Below the pieces are notes generated by a model that made no database searches, was not told the DNA's origin, and worked only from the letters and a program-made list of their open reading frames with translations. Of a DNA stretch of 64,000 nt, positions 1 through 7,873 are shown piece by piece (the stretch's first letter is position 1; every line of letters begins with the position of its first letter). Made by a program: the position numbers and the translations under genes. The DNA lies in the NCBI GenBank assembly GCA_964501335.1, contig CAZCTC010000007.1, forward strand, positions 1 to 64,000, written 5' to 3'. Source of the stretch: CAZCTC01 sp964501335 (GTDB lineage: Bacteria > Chloroflexota > Anaerolineae > B4-G1 > SLSP01).

Positions 1-62
1 AAACCTCTCCCCATCTCGCGCGTCGTATCTTGCTGGAAAAGAACCTGTTGCGGGATGCTAAA
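1..62 (+). repeat. Tail of a dispersed hairpin element (cut by window edge)
   Basis: The first 62 bases match the conserved right part of the dispersed element seen at 3610-3720, 5400-5465 and 7400-7465: a CTCTCCCC run, then CGCGCGTCGTATCTTG, then TTGCGGGATGCTA. The hairpin that should lie to the left is outside the window. It sits just beyond the stop of the minus-strand gene ending at 88, where most other copies also sit (gene 3' ends). Confidence 0.6.
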
Positions 63-87
63 AGCCGGCCGCAGAGCCAGAAAAGAC

Positions 88-657
88 TTACTGTAAAAGA
101 TCCACCCTGAAGTTCATTTCCAGATTGCCGCAATTGCTGCACAGCAACGTCAGATTGTCGATCGTAATTTCCCATTCAAAGCTGCGGCCCGCCCATTGCT
201 GAATGGCGGCTCCAGCCTGTTCATGCGTCACATTATCATAAGCCAGCGTGATATGGGGAATCCAGTGTTGGGGATGATAATAACCGACCGGATTGGTAGA
301 GATTTCGGCCAGCGTTTCCCATATCTCGGCGTGAAAGGCCGTGAGTTCGGCTGTCCGAGTCAATGGAATGTAGAGGATGGGATGTGGTCCCGTAAAGAGT
401 CCCAGCCCGGTAGTCCGAATTTTGAAAGTCGACATGCGGCGCCCCAGTCCTTGTAAAGCTTCGATCAGGCGGCCAGGATCATAGGCGGCAGCCACGTGAT
501 AGGAAAAATGGGGCAGGGGATGGGGATAGAGACAGCGTATGCCCAACGTTTTGTTCAATTCTTCCCACAGATCACAGACCCGGGCATGATGGTCCGGGTC
601 CAGTAAGGAGACGATGGCATAGAGAGAGGGTATTCCTGTCGGTTTAACCGAATCCAC
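88..657 (-). CDS. 2'-5' RNA ligase-like 2H phosphoesterase (LigT family)
   Basis: A 189-residue protein with the two H-x-[ST] motifs of 2H phosphoesterases: H50-F-S52 and H135-I-T137, about 85 residues apart as in LigT/cyclic phosphodiesterases. Family members hydrolyse or ligate 2',3'-cyclic or 2'-5' RNA phosphate bonds; the substrate here cannot be read from sequence. The GTG start at 657 was chosen because GGGGGAGG lies five bases upstream; a longer ATG start at 792 would add 45 low-complexity residues that only shadow the upstream gene. It overlaps the last 14 bases of the DUF2207 gene, so the two are probably co-transcribed and translationally coupled. Confidence 0.75.
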   Translation of the reverse strand: MDSVKPTGIPSLYAIVSLLDPDHHARVCDLWEELNKTLGIRCLYPHPLPHFSYHVAAAYDPGRLIEALQGLGRRMSTFKIRTTGLGLFTGPHPILYIPLTRTAELTAFHAEIWETLAEISTNPVGYYHPQHWIPHITLAYDNVTHEQAGAAIQQWAGRSFEWEITIDNLTLLCSNCGNLEMNFRVDLLQ

Positions 658-3400
658 GTCGACCTCCCCCACCGCTGCGTCGTGAACTGCTGCTGCGAGA
701 GCTGGAGCTGGAACTGCTTCGACTCCTGTGACTGGAAGAACTGCCCCAACTGCTGCGGTGAGAAGATCCGCGGCCGAAGGAACTGCTTCCACCGCCGGAG
801 GAAGAGCTGCTCAGGATATCGCCGAGAATATCCAGGGTGGATTGGGTGAATTCTGAGGAATCGGTCGATCGAGAAGCGGTATTCAGGGTGCTGCTTAGAT
901 TGTTGCTGGCATCGTTGATCGACATAGAGAGCCGGTTGGAAATGCTTTGCAGGGAAGGTACCTGGAAGCTGGAGAGCGGCGGGGTTTGAGGGGGCGTTGG
1001 TACCGAGGGCGTCGGTGTGGAAATTTCGGGAACGCTTAACGGCGTTCCACTTTCGGAATGTGAAGATCGAGTGGGGCGGTTAAGGGTCCACAGGTTGTCC
1101 TGATGGGTGACGGTGGTAGGCAGGATCCAGATCGGAGCCAGAGCGCCCAGGTCTTCCGCCTGTTTTAAGACGACATGATCGACATCCAGGGCCACGGCAT
1201 AGGCGAAATAGCGATCGAGGATTTCCTGGGCATTTCCCAGGTCGTTGTATTTTTTGAGATTTTCCAAATGACGTTTGAAGGCGCGCCAGCGGGCCGCTTC
1301 CATGGCGCCTTTTGAGGTGCGGCGCGGCATCCAGGTACTTATAATTATCAGCGCGATACCGGTAACGATCATGGCCAGGCCCGGTAAAATGAAGATCGGG
1401 CCGATCTGCGTTCCTATATTGCCCAACAAACAGCAACTGATCAGGCCGCCGAAGGTAATGAAGATGCCGATTCCCGACCAGAGGCGTTGAGACCGTTCCG
1501 GTAATTCGTCGAAGAAGAGCTGGGTTTCCTGGCCCATCTCTTTGTAAACTTCAGGGAGTATCTCGTAAAATTGGGCTCCAATGCTCTGGAAGGGTATTGC
1601 ATAGGCGGTAGAAATGGCCGGACTGATGGCTTCATAAAGGACGATGAGATGGTTGGGGATCGGAACCGTCGTGCCGTCGGCCAGTTGAACGGTCGTTCCT
1701 TTGGTGAGCGGTTGATCGCTGTTGCGCTGGATTTTGAGGCCGTCAGTGAGATCGATGCGGAGCAGCCCCAGGGTAGCCAGATGGAAAACGGAGGCCAGCA
1801 CGCCTTTGACCGTGGGCTTTTCGTCCAGCAGGTAGGCAACGATCCCTGGCGGTAGATTGGAGGGCGGGGTGTGGAGAAATTCTCCCGGCAATTGCACTGC
1901 GGGATCGCGACCCCACAGGTACCAGATCAATAACACGGCCACGATTCCGCCCAGGAGACAGACGATCCCCAGCACAATGATGGCCATTCGTTGCTGGGCC
2001 GCAATAACTTCTTGAACCTGTTGGTTACGGATAGCGGTGGTCAATTGGGTCTGCCAGGTGGGAACTTTGGCTGGAGTGGCATTGGCTGGAAGCGTCACAT
2101 GGATGACCCAGCCTTCTTGGGCCGGGATCGGACCGGGCGAAACCAGGCGGTAGCTGCCGTCGTCCATGCGTTTGGCAATGCCGCCGGTGATCTGGATCTG
2201 GTCAGCCGGGATCGTGGAGGGGAGATGCAGCGTGATCGTAGCTGCATTGAAGGCATGATCGTGGTCGGTATAGATGGCCGTCCAGTTTAATTCCTGATGG
2301 TCGGAGTAAACGGAAAGGGCCCCTAAGGCACGATATCCCAGAATAAAGCTGGTGCTTTCTCCGGTAACCAGCGGCGGGACGGTCCAATCGAGATTGATCT
2401 CTCCGGCCAGGGTGGGATTGATTTCCAGTTTGCGTCGGACGACGTTATAGCGGGCCCAGGTAGGATCGGGGTCATCGGTGTAGATTGTATAGCAATAATC
2501 GCAGGCCCCGGGAGAGCGCTTGATATCCTGTCCGCCTTCGACCAGGGAGATGATTTCAATTCCGTCGAGCAGATACATGGAGAGATCCCGGCTGCCGGTT
2601 TCTAACTGGCCTTTGAGGACTGCAATGCGTTGCGATTCGAGGACATTCAGGCTGCCGTCGAGGTTCAGGGTCAGATCGGATTCAAATGATTCTACATTAT
2701 ATTGGAGTTGGGCCAGATCTTCTTCTCGTTGCCAGGGTTGAATTTCGGCGGTGACCAGATCGCCTGTGAATCCCACCTGGACCTGAAAATGAGTCCCGTC
2801 GGGGATGGCTTCGGTAGCCTGAAAGACAACCTGATTGGAGCGAATATTCTGAATATATTTCGGGCCGTAGGCTTGAGCCCGAATGTCGGATTCCGTGGCG
2901 GTTTCGGGTAAGATAACGGTGATTTTGCTGGTTTCCACGTCAATACCGCTGCGATCGGCCGGGACGCCGCGCCATTCCATAATTTTCTCTTTAGGATAGA
3001 CCCAGAGGCCGCCGCGTACATCATATTCCAGGACGAAGGTGCGGATGTCGCCGGCGCGGGTGGGTGTATATTCCCATACAATATTGATCATTCCCTCGTC
3101 GGCTACCGTGTAAGTACCGGGACCTGCGCTGTCGCGCAGGTAAGGGATATCGTTTTCGGAAAGGGTGACATTTTCGATCTTTTGGGTGTAATTGGTGGGA
3201 ATTTGAGCGTAAGCCTGGGTAAATCGATCGCCGAAGTAGATTTCCTGGATTTCCTTGACGTGGAAAGTGCCGTTGGGCCGGACGGTAATTTCTACATCGT
3301 ACCGACGATAGGAGATGGGCGTGGCCTGATTAAGGCCGGCGGCCAGGGAGCTTAACGGAATCAGCATCATCAATAAAAACGACAACCAGCGTCGGATCAT
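644..3400 (-). CDS. DUF2207 domain membrane protein
   Basis: 918 residues. A signal peptide (1-21) leads into an extracytoplasmic beta-rich region (about 30-440) typical of DUF2207, a transmembrane helix at about 472-494 ending in YLWGRDP, a cytoplasmic domain, a further hydrophobic hairpin in the middle of the C-terminal half, and a Ser/Gly/Arg-rich low-complexity tail ending RRSGGGGRRGFG. Such Gly-rich tails are usual in this family. Function of the family is not established. The start at 3400 is fixed by GGAGGTTGCC directly before ATG; an upstream ATG at 3556 would run through the intergenic repeat. The following phosphoesterase gene overlaps its 3' end. Confidence 0.85.
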   Translation of the reverse strand: MIRRWLSFLLMMLIPLSSLAAGLNQATPISYRRYDVEITVRPNGTFHVKEIQEIYFGDRFTQAYAQIPTNYTQKIENVTLSENDIPYLRDSAGPGTYTVADEGMINIVWEYTPTRAGDIRTFVLEYDVRGGLWVYPKEKIMEWRGVPADRSGIDVETSKITVILPETATESDIRAQAYGPKYIQNIRSNQVVFQATEAIPDGTHFQVQVGFTGDLVTAEIQPWQREEDLAQLQYNVESFESDLTLNLDGSLNVLESQRIAVLKGQLETGSRDLSMYLLDGIEIISLVEGGQDIKRSPGACDYCYTIYTDDPDPTWARYNVVRRKLEINPTLAGEINLDWTVPPLVTGESTSFILGYRALGALSVYSDHQELNWTAIYTDHDHAFNAATITLHLPSTIPADQIQITGGIAKRMDDGSYRLVSPGPIPAQEGWVIHVTLPANATPAKVPTWQTQLTTAIRNQQVQEVIAAQQRMAIIVLGIVCLLGGIVAVLLIWYLWGRDPAVQLPGEFLHTPPSNLPPGIVAYLLDEKPTVKGVLASVFHLATLGLLRIDLTDGLKIQRNSDQPLTKGTTVQLADGTTVPIPNHLIVLYEAISPAISTAYAIPFQSIGAQFYEILPEVYKEMGQETQLFFDELPERSQRLWSGIGIFITFGGLISCCLLGNIGTQIGPIFILPGLAMIVTGIALIIISTWMPRRTSKGAMEAARWRAFKRHLENLKKYNDLGNAQEILDRYFAYAVALDVDHVVLKQAEDLGALAPIWILPTTVTHQDNLWTLNRPTRSSHSESGTPLSVPEISTPTPSVPTPPQTPPLSSFQVPSLQSISNRLSMSINDASNNLSSTLNTASRSTDSSEFTQSTLDILGDILSSSSSGGGSSSFGRGSSHRSSWGSSSSHRSRSSSSSSSRSSSSRRSGGGGRRGFG

Positions 3401-3488
3401 GGCAACCTCCCCGTCACGGTTATAAATTCTACTTCTTACCGTCTTTGGTTTGATTATAGCATTGGTGAAGAAAAAACCTATTTTTTCG

Positions 3489-3720
3489 ACCGGCGCGGTT
3501 AGCCTGGAAAATACGGAAGAAAAAGCCCATGTTTTTACGCGCCTTCTGAGGCGCACAAAAACATAAACAAAAAAACTCTCAACCTGTGCGGTTAGTCTGG
3601 GAAAAAGCGCATATTTTCGGCGGCTTTCTGAAGCCGCCGAAAATATGAATAAAAAATAACTCTCTCCCCCTTATCCAGCGCGTCGTAGCTTATGGGAAAA
3701 AATCTTGTGCGGGACGTAAG
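3489..3720 (+). repeat. Two tandem copies of the dispersed hairpin element
   Basis: Fills most of the 452-base gap 3401-3852. Copy one starts near 3489 (CGGCGCGGTTAGCCTGG) and carries an imperfect hairpin at 3529-3564, loop TTCTGA. Copy two starts at 3571 (ACCTGTGCGGTTAGTCTGG) and has a perfect hairpin at 3610-3647 (17-base arms, loop TCTG) followed by ATGAATAAAAAATAACTCTC and the CGCGTCGT...TTGTGCGGGACG tail. The stems differ (CGCGCC versus CGGCGGC cores), while flanks are alike. The gap lies between divergent genes, so here the hairpins are not obviously terminators. Confidence 0.7.
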
Positions 3721-3852
3721 GAGTCAGCTGTCTGCCAAACCTGCGCTTCACCGCATCGGTCGAAAAATAAACCAGGAAGGTTTTCTTGACCTTCTGATGA
3801 GTCGGGTTATGATAACGGTGATGTATTTATCCTCATCCATGGAGGTTGTGCC

Positions 3853-5121
3853 ATGCGTAAAGCCCTCGGGATTGTCATCCTGATTGTACTGGCGCTGTCC
3901 AGCGTTGTTCCTGTGGCCGCCGCGCCTTTTATGCAGCAGGGGGGGACGACCTATGTCGTCCAGGCCGGTGATACCCTCTACAGCATCGCGGCACGTTTTG
4001 GGGTCGATGTCAATGTGCTGGCTCAGGCCAACGGAATTTCCAATCCCAACTCTATCTATGTGGGGCAGCGCCTGACCATTCCCGGCAAAGCCGCGCCGGC
4101 ACCGGCTGCTTCCGGAAAGGTCCATGTCGTCCAGGTAGGAGAGACGTTGAGTTCCATTGCGGCTAAGTACGGTGTGACCGAAGCTGCTCTGGCCAAAGCC
4201 AACAACATCACCAACGCCAACCTGATCTACGTCGGGCAATCTCTGGTGATCCCGGGCACGGCTCCTCGACCGGCCAGTACCTCCAGCGCCGGCAAATGGC
4301 GGGGGGAGTATTATGTGGGCACCGATCCCCGCGGCGGGCCGGTCTTTGTGCGCGACGACCGCGAGATCAATTTCAAGTGGGGGCTCTGTTCGCCTGACTC
4401 CCGGATCCCTTGCGATGGATTCTCGGTGCGGTGGTCCCAGACCGTGACCTTCAAGAGCGGCGTTTACCAGTTCAAGTTGACGGTCGATGACGGCGCCCGT
4501 CTCTGGATCGACGGCACAGCCGTCCTGGATGTGTGGAAGGTCCAGCCGGAGACCACCTATACGCTCGATGTCCCGATCAGCGCCGGCAAGCACGTTGTCA
4601 CCCTGGAGTATTTTGAAGAAAAAGACGCCGCTACGGCGCAGCTTTCTTTCAAGCGGGCGGGAAATTTGCCGGCCGGCGTTACTCCCTGTTGTAATACCAC
4701 CTGTCCGACGCCTGCGGCTGGAACGGCGACCCCTGCGGCTACCGATGCGGAATGGCAGGCGACCTATTACGGCAATATGGATTTGACCGAACCTGCTCTG
4801 GCCGCCTTTTCGCAGCCCACCATTGATTTCAATTGGGGCACCGGCGAGCCGGTGGGCGGCGTGCCGGCCGATTTCTTCGGCGCGCGCTGGGTGCGGCGGG
4901 TGGCTTTTGAGAAGCGGACCTATGCTTTCTGCGTGAAGGCCGACGACGGCATACGGGTCTGGATCGACGATCAACGGTTGATCGACGAGTGGCATGTCTC
5001 CAACGGTGAAGTTTCCCTTTGCCGTGACTTCCCGATGACGGCCGGCGTGCACACCATCAAAGTGGAATACTTTGAAGAAGGCGGCAGCGCTCTGGTGAAG
5101 TTCTGGTGGGAGCCAAAATAA
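3853..5121 (+). CDS. Secreted protein with two LysM and two PA14 domains
   Basis: 422 residues. Signal peptide 1-24 (cleavage near VAAA). Two LysM modules, about 32-76 (VVQAGDTLYSIAARFGV) and 89-135 (VVQVGETLSSIAAKYGV), should bind peptidoglycan or other GlcNAc polymers. Two PA14-like beta-barrels follow, about 149-275 and 299-422, each with the DDGxRxWIDG/DQ signature and an EYFEE strand; PA14 domains commonly bind glycans. The two are joined by a short Cys/Thr/Pro linker. No enzymatic domain is seen, so it is probably a wall-attached adhesin or carbohydrate-binding scaffold. GGAGG lies seven bases before the ATG. Transcribed alone. Confidence 0.85.
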   Translation: MRKALGIVILIVLALSSVVPVAAAPFMQQGGTTYVVQAGDTLYSIAARFGVDVNVLAQANGISNPNSIYVGQRLTIPGKAAPAPAASGKVHVVQVGETLSSIAAKYGVTEAALAKANNITNANLIYVGQSLVIPGTAPRPASTSSAGKWRGEYYVGTDPRGGPVFVRDDREINFKWGLCSPDSRIPCDGFSVRWSQTVTFKSGVYQFKLTVDDGARLWIDGTAVLDVWKVQPETTYTLDVPISAGKHVVTLEYFEEKDAATAQLSFKRAGNLPAGVTPCCNTTCPTPAAGTATPAATDAEWQATYYGNMDLTEPALAAFSQPTIDFNWGTGEPVGGVPADFFGARWVRRVAFEKRTYAFCVKADDGIRVWIDDQRLIDEWHVSNGEVSLCRDFPMTAGVHTIKVEYFEEGGSALVKFWWEPK

Positions 5122-5189
5122 GCCTTGAATTTATTTTTCTTTCCCTATCAACGGCTTAAATTGCCTGATATGGGAAAGGGAGATCGTTA

Positions 5190-5300
5190 AACATTTTGGG
5201 CGCGCCCTGTCGGGGCGCGCCCAAAATGTTATTGAGGGTAGGGGGAATACTTTAAAACTTTCTCCCTCCATCCCGCGCGGCGTATCTTGGGGGGAAGTAG
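5190..5300 (+). repeat. Dispersed hairpin element, possible terminator
   Basis: A strong hairpin at 5190-5230 (18-base arms, core GGGCGCGCCC, loop TGTCG) lies 70 bases past the LysM gene stop. The element tail (ACTTTCTCCCTCC, then CCCGCGCGGCGTATCTTGG) follows at 5257-5290 and runs straight into heptamer repeats. AT-rich outer arms on both sides make a bidirectional terminator plausible. Confidence 0.6.
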
Positions 5301-5325
5301 ACAGTAGAAAGCAGACAGTAGACAG
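5296..5325 (+). repeat. AGTAGAC heptamer tandem repeat
   Basis: Four head-to-tail heptamers, AGTAGAC-AGTAGAA-AGCAGAC-AGTAGAC, then AG. Same unit as at 6615, 7300, 25488 and 45300. Confidence 0.75.
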
Positions 5326-5344
5326 CCCGCATTGCCGGTCGGGC

Positions 5345-5470
5345 TCTGGAAAAAGCGATGTTTTGGCGCGCCTTCTGAGGCGCGCCAAAACATAAACAAA
5401 AAAACTTTCTCCCTCCATCCCGCGCGGCGTATCTTGGGGGGAAAGCGTCATTTGCGGGATGCTACAAGGT
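5345..5470 (+). repeat. Dispersed hairpin element
   Basis: Perfect hairpin 5358-5393 (15-base arms around GGCGCGCC, loop TTCTGA) followed by ATAAACAAAAAAACTTTC, the CCATCCCGCGCGGCGTATCT block and TTGCGGGATGCTA. Its tail is nearly identical to the one 145 bases upstream although the hairpin cores differ. Confidence 0.7.
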
Positions 5471-5544
5471 TATAGAGCTCTATGTTCAAGACAGAGACTA
5501 TGAAAGCGTAACATTTCAAATTACTGCACAGTTTTTAACTGAAT

Positions 5545-5572
5545 TTGCTTGAGAGATTTTATTCGTTATACT
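5545..5572 (+). promoter_or_regulatory. Candidate sigma-70 promoter of the SDR gene
   Basis: TTGCTT (5545-5550) and TATACT (5567-5572) are separated by 16 bases in an AT-rich stretch about 130 bases upstream of the SDR start. Prediction only from consensus similarity. Confidence 0.35.
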
Positions 5573-5705
5573 AAGACCTGGTTTTCTTTTTTTGATCAGC
5601 AATATTGAATTTGATTCTGTTGTCGCTAATCCCATATTTGGTGTAAGTATATTCTTCTGATTCCTGCACTTTGTGACAGAGCTAAATTTTTAAAAGGATT
5701 CATCG

Positions 5706-6524
5706 ATGGTTGGAAAAGTCGTATTGATTACCGGGTGTTCCACAGGCATTGGTCAGGATCTGGCTCAACGTTTGACGCAGGCCGGGTACATCGTCGTGGC
5801 CACGGCCCGCCGGGTGGAAACCTTGACCGATTTACCGGCCGCGTTGAAACTGCCGCTTGATGTAACCGATCCGGCGTCGGTGGCCTCCGCCGTCGCGGAA
5901 GTCGTACGTCAACTGGGGCGCATCGATGTGCTGGTCAACAATGCCGGTTATGGGGTGCGGGGTGCTGTTGAAGAGGTCTCCGACGAGCAGGTCCAGGCTA
6001 TGTTCGATGTCAATGTTTTCGGGATCATGCGGATGGTCCGCGCCGTGGCTCCCGTCATGCGAAAACAGGGCGGCGGCCGGATCATCAACGTTGGCTCGAT
6101 TGCCGGCAAGCTGGTCGTTCCGGTGAATGGAACCTATTCTTCGACCAAGTTTGCCGTTGAGGCGTTGAGCGATGCGTTGCGGTTGGAGATGGCTCCCTTC
6201 GGCATCCGCGTCGTGTTGATCGAACCTGGAAATATCCGCACCAGTTTCATGGCCACCGCGCAGGCCCATGCTGAGGCGGTTTTTGCCAATCCCGACAGCC
6301 CTTATCGCGAACTCTATCAGCGCTATCAGACCACCATGAAAGGGATGCGCGCACACGAGCCCGGTCCCGAAGTCGTTTCACGTGTGGTGCAGCAGGCGAT
6401 GGAAACCGGAAATCCCAAAGCGCGTTACGTCGTCGCCGTGCCCTTTGCCAATCGGCTGATCATTTTATTGGGAGACGGCATCCGGGATTTCTTGCTCAAG
6501 CAGATGTTCAAGTCTAAAACGTGA
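5706..6524 (+). CDS. Short-chain dehydrogenase/reductase (SDR) family protein
   Basis: 272 residues, the usual length for classical SDRs. The Rossmann cofactor motif TGCSTGIG is near residue 9, the NNAG motif near 79, a catalytic Ser in NVGSIAG near 138, and the catalytic YSSTK at about 150-154. The residues after the first strand (ATARR) suggest NADP(H) preference. Substrate cannot be predicted; sequence style resembles the broad class of oxidoreductases annotated as ketoreductases or retinol-type dehydrogenases. AAAGGA lies about eight bases before ATG. It stands alone between two repeat-rich gaps. Confidence 0.9.
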   Translation: MVGKVVLITGCSTGIGQDLAQRLTQAGYIVVATARRVETLTDLPAALKLPLDVTDPASVASAVAEVVRQLGRIDVLVNNAGYGVRGAVEEVSDEQVQAMFDVNVFGIMRMVRAVAPVMRKQGGGRIINVGSIAGKLVVPVNGTYSSTKFAVEALSDALRLEMAPFGIRVVLIEPGNIRTSFMATAQAHAEAVFANPDSPYRELYQRYQTTMKGMRAHEPGPEVVSRVVQQAMETGNPKARYVVAVPFANRLIILLGDGIRDFLLKQMFKSKT

Positions 6525-6569
6525 AACGTGAAACGTAATGATCTGTCAATCAGGTGGATCTGATAAAAA

Positions 6570-6780
6570 TACGACCTGTGCGGTTAATCCGGAAAAATTC
6601 TGAAAACACAAGAAAGTAGACAATAGACAACCCACGTCGCTGGGACGGTTCTGAAAAAAGCCATGTTTGCGCGCGCATTCTGATGTGCACGAAAACATAA
6701 ACAAAAAAACTCCCTCCCTGCTTCGCCCCGCGCGACGCAGCCTAAGGAGAAAGTGCTATTTGCGGGGAATTTCTCCAGCA
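6570..6780 (+). repeat. Degenerate dispersed hairpin element with heptamer repeat
   Basis: Starts with CGACCTGTGCGGTTAATCCGG, includes two heptamers (AGTAGAC-AATAGAC, 6615-6628), a decayed hairpin 6662-6697 (arms no longer fully paired) and the CCCGCGCGACGCAG...TTTGCGGGGAA tail. It occupies the 287-base gap after the SDR gene. This is the only clear copy in which stem pairing is largely lost. Confidence 0.55.
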
Positions 6781-6811
6781 GGTACAACGCCTAAGGAAAG
6801 GATATTGATCC

Positions 6812-7318
6812 ATGGGAAACCGGGCCTTGTTTGCTCAATTGCGTCGTTCCGATGTCATCTTTAAGGGTAAGACTTCTCCCGGGATTCTCTATCGCCACGG
6901 TCGCTGGCACTTGATTACTATCGGTTATGTCGTCGGTCCCGAAATGGAAGTCGAAACCGGCATCAGTGCAATCAACTTTATGTCGGATTATCGGGCGCGA
7001 AAGCGTATTAATTCCGATCTCCCTTATGGTGAGCCTGTTCCTTTTGAAGAGGTAAGTGCTATCTTTCGTCAGGAAGTGGATGGCAAGGTTTTGCCGACGG
7101 CCGAAGATTACCGCCCTTTATTGCGGGATGGATGGATGACCCTGGCCGGAGGCTATACAACGGATTCTTTACAGAGTGTTGTTTATCAGCCTGAACAGGA
7201 AGATCGATTGGTGGCTGCGATTGCAGCTATGATATGTGAGGGAGAGGCGGGGCCTTTTCTGCATTTCGCTCGTAAGTTTGTATCTCTATCTTACGGGGAA
7301 GTAGACAGTAGAAAGTAG
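6812..7318 (+). CDS. Hypothetical protein, unknown family
   Basis: 168 residues, no signal peptide or transmembrane helix, mixed alpha/beta composition; not recognised. The N-terminal part (RRSDVIFKGKTSPGILYRHG) and a central acidic stretch are unremarkable. AAAGGA about 13 bases upstream of ATG is a modest ribosome-binding site. Notable feature: the last residues (EVDSRK) and the stop are encoded by the AGTAGAC heptamer repeat at 7300-7322, so the C-terminus looks like it was set by repeat insertion or expansion. The native end of the protein may have been lost. Flanked by repeat elements on both sides. Confidence 0.6.
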   Translation: MGNRALFAQLRRSDVIFKGKTSPGILYRHGRWHLITIGYVVGPEMEVETGISAINFMSDYRARKRINSDLPYGEPVPFEEVSAIFRQEVDGKVLPTAEDYRPLLRDGWMTLAGGYTTDSLQSVVYQPEQEDRLVAAIAAMICEGEAGPFLHFARKFVSLSYGEVDSRK

Positions 7319-7322
7319 ACAG
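7300..7322 (+). repeat. AGTAGAC heptamer repeat inside a gene end
   Basis: AGTAGAC-AGTAGAA-AGTAGAC-AG. The first two units encode the last codons and stop of the preceding gene. Confidence 0.75.
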
Positions 7323-7329
7323 CGCGTTA

Positions 7330-7465
7330 CCGAGACAGCTCTGAAAAAAGCCATGTTTTGGCGCGCCTTCTGAGGCGCGCCAAAACATGAATAAAAACTT
7401 TCTCCTCCCGCTTCGCACCGCGCGGCGTTTCTTATCGGAAAAGTGTTATTTGCGGGACGCTAAGG
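7330..7465 (+). repeat. Dispersed hairpin element, possible bidirectional terminator
   Basis: Perfect hairpin 7352-7389 (16-base arms, core GGCGCGCC, loop TTCTGA), then AATAAAAACTTTCTCC and GCACCGCGCGGCGTTTCTTATCGG with TTTGCGGGACGCTAA. It lies between the ends of convergent genes (7318 on plus, 7568 on minus), a good position for a two-way terminator. Confidence 0.65.
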
Positions 7466-7567
7466 GGTCGTAAAAGAATAACTTACCGATTTTTATAGCG
7501 TTTTCCCCTGAAAACTCGGGAACTTATAAATTTACAGACCCTAAATATCGACCGTTCAGGTAGAGAA

Positions 7568-7864
7568 TTAACCGGCATTTCTGAGCACGACCGGCAGGTA
7601 GAGATTGTAGGACGCGGCTGTTTCAATGTGCCAGAAGCCCCCATTGAGCGTATAAGCTCCCCCGCTGATGATCCCGGCATCCGGTTGCCCGATCGTTCCA
7701 TTGACCGTGTAGCCGCTGCCGACACTGGTTCCCCCGCCGCCGTCCACTGTCCACCAGGAGAGATCGTACCCGTCTGCGTTGGCCATGGCGACATTCCATC
7801 CCAGGAAGAAGATTCCCCCTATTACTAAAAACAAAACCAGTGCTCTTGAGAAATTCTTTTTCAT
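7568..7864 (-). CDS. Small secreted protein with YLPVVLRN C-terminus
   Basis: 98 residues: an N-terminal signal peptide (1-28), a short Gly/Thr-rich domain with YDLSWWTVDGGGG and GGAYTLNGGFWH, and the C-terminal tail NLYLPVVLRNAG. The tail resembles those of the proteins ending at 29050 and 51027. The central motif is a familiar short module in Chloroflexota secreted proteins, of unknown function. AGGAG lies upstream of ATG. It starts nine bases after the stop of the 665-residue secreted repeat protein, so the two form an operon and their products probably act together at the cell surface. Confidence 0.75.
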   Translation of the reverse strand: MKKNFSRALVLFLVIGGIFFLGWNVAMANADGYDLSWWTVDGGGGTSVGSGYTVNGTIGQPDAGIISGGAYTLNGGFWHIETAASYNLYLPVVLRNAG

Positions 7865-7873
7865 GACGATCTC

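Noticed and set aside
5131..5451. 106-codon minus-strand frame
   Set aside because: It consists of two copies of the dispersed repeat element (peptide LSPQDTPRGMEGES twice) and so is a repeat artefact. Short frames in the elements at 7227, 13322, 18516, 25578 and 28599 were rejected on the same ground.
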